This document shows, one piece after another, positions 61,013 to 64,000 of a stretch of DNA of 64,000 nucleotides. The translations under genes and the position numbers were made by a program. The DNA is from Rhodobacteraceae bacterium UBA6213 (lineage in GTDB: Bacteria > Pseudomonadota > Alphaproteobacteria > Rhodobacterales > Rhodobacteraceae). The notes below the pieces were generated by a model. The model saw only the letters and a program-made list of their open reading frames with translations. It ran no database searches and was not told the DNA's origin. The first letter of the stretch is position 1; each line of letters begins with the position of its first letter. The DNA lies in NCBI GenBank assembly GCA_002421605.1, contig DISJ01000013.1, positions 1 through 64,000 on the forward strand, written 5' to 3'.

Positions 61013-62403
61013 CTACAACTTGACCCGGCGCAGCCGCAATGCGTTGGTGATGACTGAGACCGACGAGAGGCTCATCGCTGCCGCCGCGATCATCGGCGAC
61101 AGCACGAGGCCGAACACCGGATAGAGCACGCCAGCGGCAATCGGCACGCCCGCCGCGTTGTAGATGAAGGCAAAGAACAGGTTCTGCTTGATGTTGCGCA
61201 GGGTGGCGCGGGCCAGGGTGCGGGCGCGCACGATGCCCATCAGATCGCCGCCGAGCAGGGTGATGCCGGCGCTTCCATTGCGACGTCAACGCCGGTACCC
61301 ATCGCGATTCCGACTTCGGCCGCCGCAAGCGCGGGCGCATCATTGACCCCGTCGCCAGCCATTGAGACCTTGCGGCCTTCGCCACGCAATGCGTCGATCA
61401 AGTTCTTCTTGTCCTCGGGCAGGACCCCGGTGCGCACCTCGTCGATGCTCAGTTTCCCGGAGACGGCAAGGGCCGTGCGCTCGTTGTCGCCGGTTGCCAT
61501 GATTACCCGAATGCCCAGCGCATGCTGCGCGTCGATGGCCGACGCAGCGGTTTCCTTGATAGGGTCGGCCACTGCAACGATGCCCGCAACCTTGGCATCG
61601 ACTGCGACGAACATCGCGGTCTTGCCCTCGGCGCGCAGCGAGTCGGCGGCGTCGTCGGCGGCCTCGGGCACAAGGCCAAGATCGGCCATCATCGCCGCGT
61701 TGCCGAGCGCCACCTTGCGCCCGTTAACCACGCCCTGAACGCCCTTTCCGGTGACCGCCTCAAAGCCCTCGGTCTCGCCCGGCGCCAGGCCGCGCTCGGC
61801 AGCGCTGGCCACGATCGCCTCAGCCAGCGGATGTTCCGAGCCTTTCTCCAGCGTTGCCGCCAGCGTCAGGACCGTGTCCTCGGTCTCGTCGCCCAGTGCC
61901 AGCACATCGGTCAACTTCGGGCGGCCTTCGGTTAGCGCGCCGGTCTTATCGACGATCAGCGTATCGACCGCCGCCATCCGTTCCAACGCCTCAGCATCCT
62001 TGATCAGCACCCCCGCCTGCGCGCCGCGTCCGGCGGCGGTGGTAATGGAAATCGGCGTGGCCAACCCCAGCGCGCAGGGGCAGGCGATGATCAGCACCGA
62101 CACCGCCGCCGCCATGGCGAACACGAAGCCGGGCAGCGGACCAATGGTCAGCCACGCCGCGAATGCTGCCAGTGCCACCAACACCACGGTCGGCACAAAA
62201 ACCGCCGAAACCTTGTCGGCAAGCCCCTGAATCGGCGCGCGCGAGCGGCGGGCGTTGCAGACCCTCTCGACAATTTGCGCCAGCACGGTCTCGGCACCCA
62301 CCTTTGTCGCCTCGATCACCAGCGAGCCGTTCTCGTTGATCGTGGCGCCGGTGACGGTATCGCCCTCGGCTTTTTCCACCGGCATTGACTCGCCGGTCAG
62401 CAT
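61013..62403 (-). pseudogene. copA: Copper-transporting P-type ATPase, truncated and frameshifted
   Basis: The sequence begins at MLTGESMPVEK in the actuator domain, so the N-terminal metal-binding domains and first membrane helices are missing. It then runs through CPCALGLATP (copper-binding membrane helix), the phosphorylation motif DKTGALTEG, GDNERTA and GDGVNDAPAL. Near 61275 one A appears to be lost (GAAGC where GAAAGC would keep frame), so the frame stops at 61240. The proper C-terminus (GIVRARTLARATLRNIKQNL onward) continues in the next frame to 61013. Two lesions make this a pseudogene unless the one-base gap is a sequencing error. Confidence 0.88.
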
Positions 62404-62529
62404 GCTTTGGCCAGTTTTCGCTGTTACCGAACAGGCCTACGTTTGCCCGCAGGTGCCCGACTCAACGGCCGAATGACAACGATTTGTGCAGCGGATACTG
62501 TTCAGACCAACCGAGCCGCCTCTAACAAT
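62404..62529. other. Junction between two broken genes
   Basis: About 125 bp join the truncated 5' side of copA (ends 62403) to the start of clear UbiB/AarF homology near 62530. In the copA frame a stop lies about 36 bp upstream of 62403. The junction sequence resembles neither gene and may be a remnant of a mobile element or of the deletion event. No inverted repeat or target duplication was found. Confidence 0.5.
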
Positions 62530-63024
62530 CTGGTGCTACCGCCGGACTTGACGATGCTGCTCAAGGCTTTCATTACACTTGACGGCATGGGACGTGGGCT
62601 TGACCCGGAGTTCGACATGGTCGCCGCCGCACAACCGTTCCTGCGCCGCCTGATGCTCGAACGCTTTTCCCCGGTACACCTTGCCCACTTTGCGCGTGGC
62701 AACCTGATGGCCGGGGCCGGGCTGATGAGCCGGCTGCCCGAAGACCTGCGCCGCCTGCTGGCCGATGCGCAGCAAGGCAACCTGTCGTTTGGCATCGAGG
62801 TCCGGAAATTGGACCATTTGATGAACCGCTTCGACAAAACGATCACGCGCATGAACCTGGGCATCCTGATCGCGGCACTGATCATGGGGTCGTCGATCGT
62901 GATGACCGTAGTCGGGGGCGACTTGCCGGTCGGGCTGGGGTTCTTTGCCATAGCGGGCTTTTTTGGCGCGGTGGGGGGCGGGCTGTGGCTCATGTGGTCG
63001 ATCCTGCGCGGCAGCAAGGACTGA
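62530..63024 (+). pseudogene. 3' fragment of a UbiB/AarF (ABC1 kinase-like) gene
   Basis: From LPPDLTMLLKAFITLDGMGR (about 62530) onward the sequence matches the C-terminal quarter of UbiB/AarF proteins, including a membrane helix pair near the end (LGILIAALIMGSSIVMTVVGG and FFAIAGFFGAVGGGLWLMW, shown as landmarks LGILIAALIMGSSIV and FFAIAGFFGAVGG). The kinase-like core is missing. The frame is open from 62407, and an ATG at 62473 could start a short product, but the truncated form is probably not functional. Confidence 0.75.
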
Positions 63025-63052
63025 GCGCCCGGACCGGCGGGGCATCGACGGG

Positions 63053-63952
63053 TCAAAGCAACCGCTCCAGCACACTGGCCTTGGCCATCATTGCATCCCG
63101 GCCGCACGAGATCGCCTTTTCAGTCTTGGTAAAGTCGAGAAAGGTCATGTCGTGCAGGTCGAGATCGACCATCACGTTCGGCGGGTCGCCGGCGAGGCGG
63201 CTGCGAAGGATCTGATCGGTCATCAGATCGATCGCGGTAGACAGAACCGCCATATAGCCAGGATTCGTGCGAGTGGGTTTACCCGTGCCACCAAGATATT
63301 TTCGCAAGATCGGCTGCAGCGCGACCGGCGCCGAGCTTAGAACGGTCTCGATCCCGTAGCCCGAATTGGTTTCGCTCACCCCGTTGCCGCGCTGCGGCAG
63401 GTAGAGGCGCGAGTTGGGGTTGACCGCGATGATCACTTCTGCCCCGAACGCGCGGCAGGCCGAGACAGGGACAGGGTTGCTCATGCCACCGTCAAGCAGC
63501 CAGCGTCCGTCGACCCAGACCGGCGAGAAGATCCCCGGAATACCGATCGACGCGCGGACCGCTTCCGTCAGGTTGCCAGAACGCAACCAGATTTCGCGCC
63601 CTTGCGCCATGTCGGTGGCCACCGCGACAAAGGGCACCTCAACCTCGGAAAACGTCTGCTTGAAACCCAGATCGCGCAGGAGCCGGACAATGTGTTTGCC
63701 CTCGATCAGCCCGCCCGAGGCCAGGTTGACATCCAGCATCCGCCCCACCCGCATCTGGGTCAGCGCGTTTGCGTAATCTTCCAGCGCGTTGAGCGCACCC
63801 GAGACATAGGCCGCCCCGACTACAGCGCCCATTGAGGTGCCGCAGACCACGTCGGGGCGGATGCCGATCTCGGCCAAGGCGCGCAAAACGCCGATATGCG
63901 CCCAGCCTCGCGCGCCGCCACTGCCCAATGCCAGTCCTATTTTCGAAGTCAT
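63053..63952 (-). CDS. Patatin-like phospholipase (RssA-type)
   Basis: A 299-aa patatin-family esterase. The oxyanion segment GSGGARGWAHIGVL (about 10-23), the catalytic Ser40 in GTSMG, and the dyad Asp in DGGMSNPVP (about 165-173) are all present. It hydrolyses lipids, probably phospholipids, in the cytosol or at the membrane. GGAGG before ATG 63952 fixes the start; an in-frame ATG at 63994 is less likely. It converges on the UbiB fragment. Confidence 0.9.
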   Translation of the reverse strand: MTSKIGLALGSGGARGWAHIGVLRALAEIGIRPDVVCGTSMGAVVGAAYVSGALNALEDYANALTQMRVGRMLDVNLASGGLIEGKHIVRLLRDLGFKQTFSEVEVPFVAVATDMAQGREIWLRSGNLTEAVRASIGIPGIFSPVWVDGRWLLDGGMSNPVPVSACRAFGAEVIIAVNPNSRLYLPQRGNGVSETNSGYGIETVLSSAPVALQPILRKYLGGTGKPTRTNPGYMAVLSTAIDLMTDQILRSRLAGDPPNVMVDLDLHDMTFLDFTKTEKAISCGRDAMMAKASVLERLL

Positions 63953-64000
63953 TTTATCCTCCTTCGGTTCTCTGGCTGCGCCGGGTTGTACCATGTCTGC

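Noticed and set aside
1..64000. tRNA, rRNA and CRISPR arrays
   Set aside because: No cloverleaf, rRNA-like conserved segment or regularly spaced repeat array was seen on either strand.

Overview
The window is a GC-rich alphaproteobacterial chromosome segment, most likely from the Rhodobacterales (Rhodobacter/Paracoccus relatives). That assignment rests on gene content and codon style, not on a marker gene. No rRNA, tRNA or CRISPR array was seen.

Layout: (1) 1-7401 is a defence-type island: a DUF5131 three-Cys protein with its TcmP partner on the + strand, converging on a complete type I restriction-modification operon (hsdR-hsdM-hsdS, - strand). (2) 7560-9923 is a translationally coupled four-gene cassette built around a large serine recombinase. 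(3) 9924-28081 is the early region of a prophage: an unrecognised 735-aa protein, a Com-like zinc-ribbon protein whose ribosome binding site lies in a perfect hairpin, a sigma-like HTH protein, a recombination/replication block (RecA-like AAA ATPase, probable DNA-binding partner, SF2 helicase, Cas4-like nuclease, primase-helicase, RuvC-like nuclease) and a ParB-N/beta-class DNA methyltransferase preceded by a GANTC-dense noncoding stretch. (4) 28194-52967 is a lambda/GTA-style head, tail and lysis module: terminase, gpW, portal, protease, decoration, capsid, tail tube, G/GT chaperone with a programmed -1 frameshift site, tape measure, tip proteins, M15 endolysin and nested spanins. Four non-phage cargo blocks (morons) interrupt it: a DUF1186/SEC-C protein, a coiled-coil protein, a RES-Xre toxin-antitoxin pair, and a three-gene XRE regulator operon with its own operator array.

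(5) 53453-56285 is host-like: an ArsR-rhodanese regulator divergent from a sterol-desaturase/glutamine-amidotransferase/DsrE operon, suggesting a sulfur-related regulon. (6) 56206-62403 is a copper-handling cluster: a small membrane protein, an EF-hand secreted protein, an OmpR/EnvZ-type two-component system, a Tat-exported Met-rich multicopper oxidase, and a copper ATPase gene damaged twice (5' truncation and a one-base frameshift). The truncated copA abuts the 3' end of a UbiB/AarF-type gene, a likely deletion scar. The window ends with a patatin-like phospholipase.

The prophage looks structurally complete (integration, replication, packaging, head, tail and lysis genes all open). Its attachment sites could not be found by eye, so its exact borders, and whether the RM island belongs to it, remain open.
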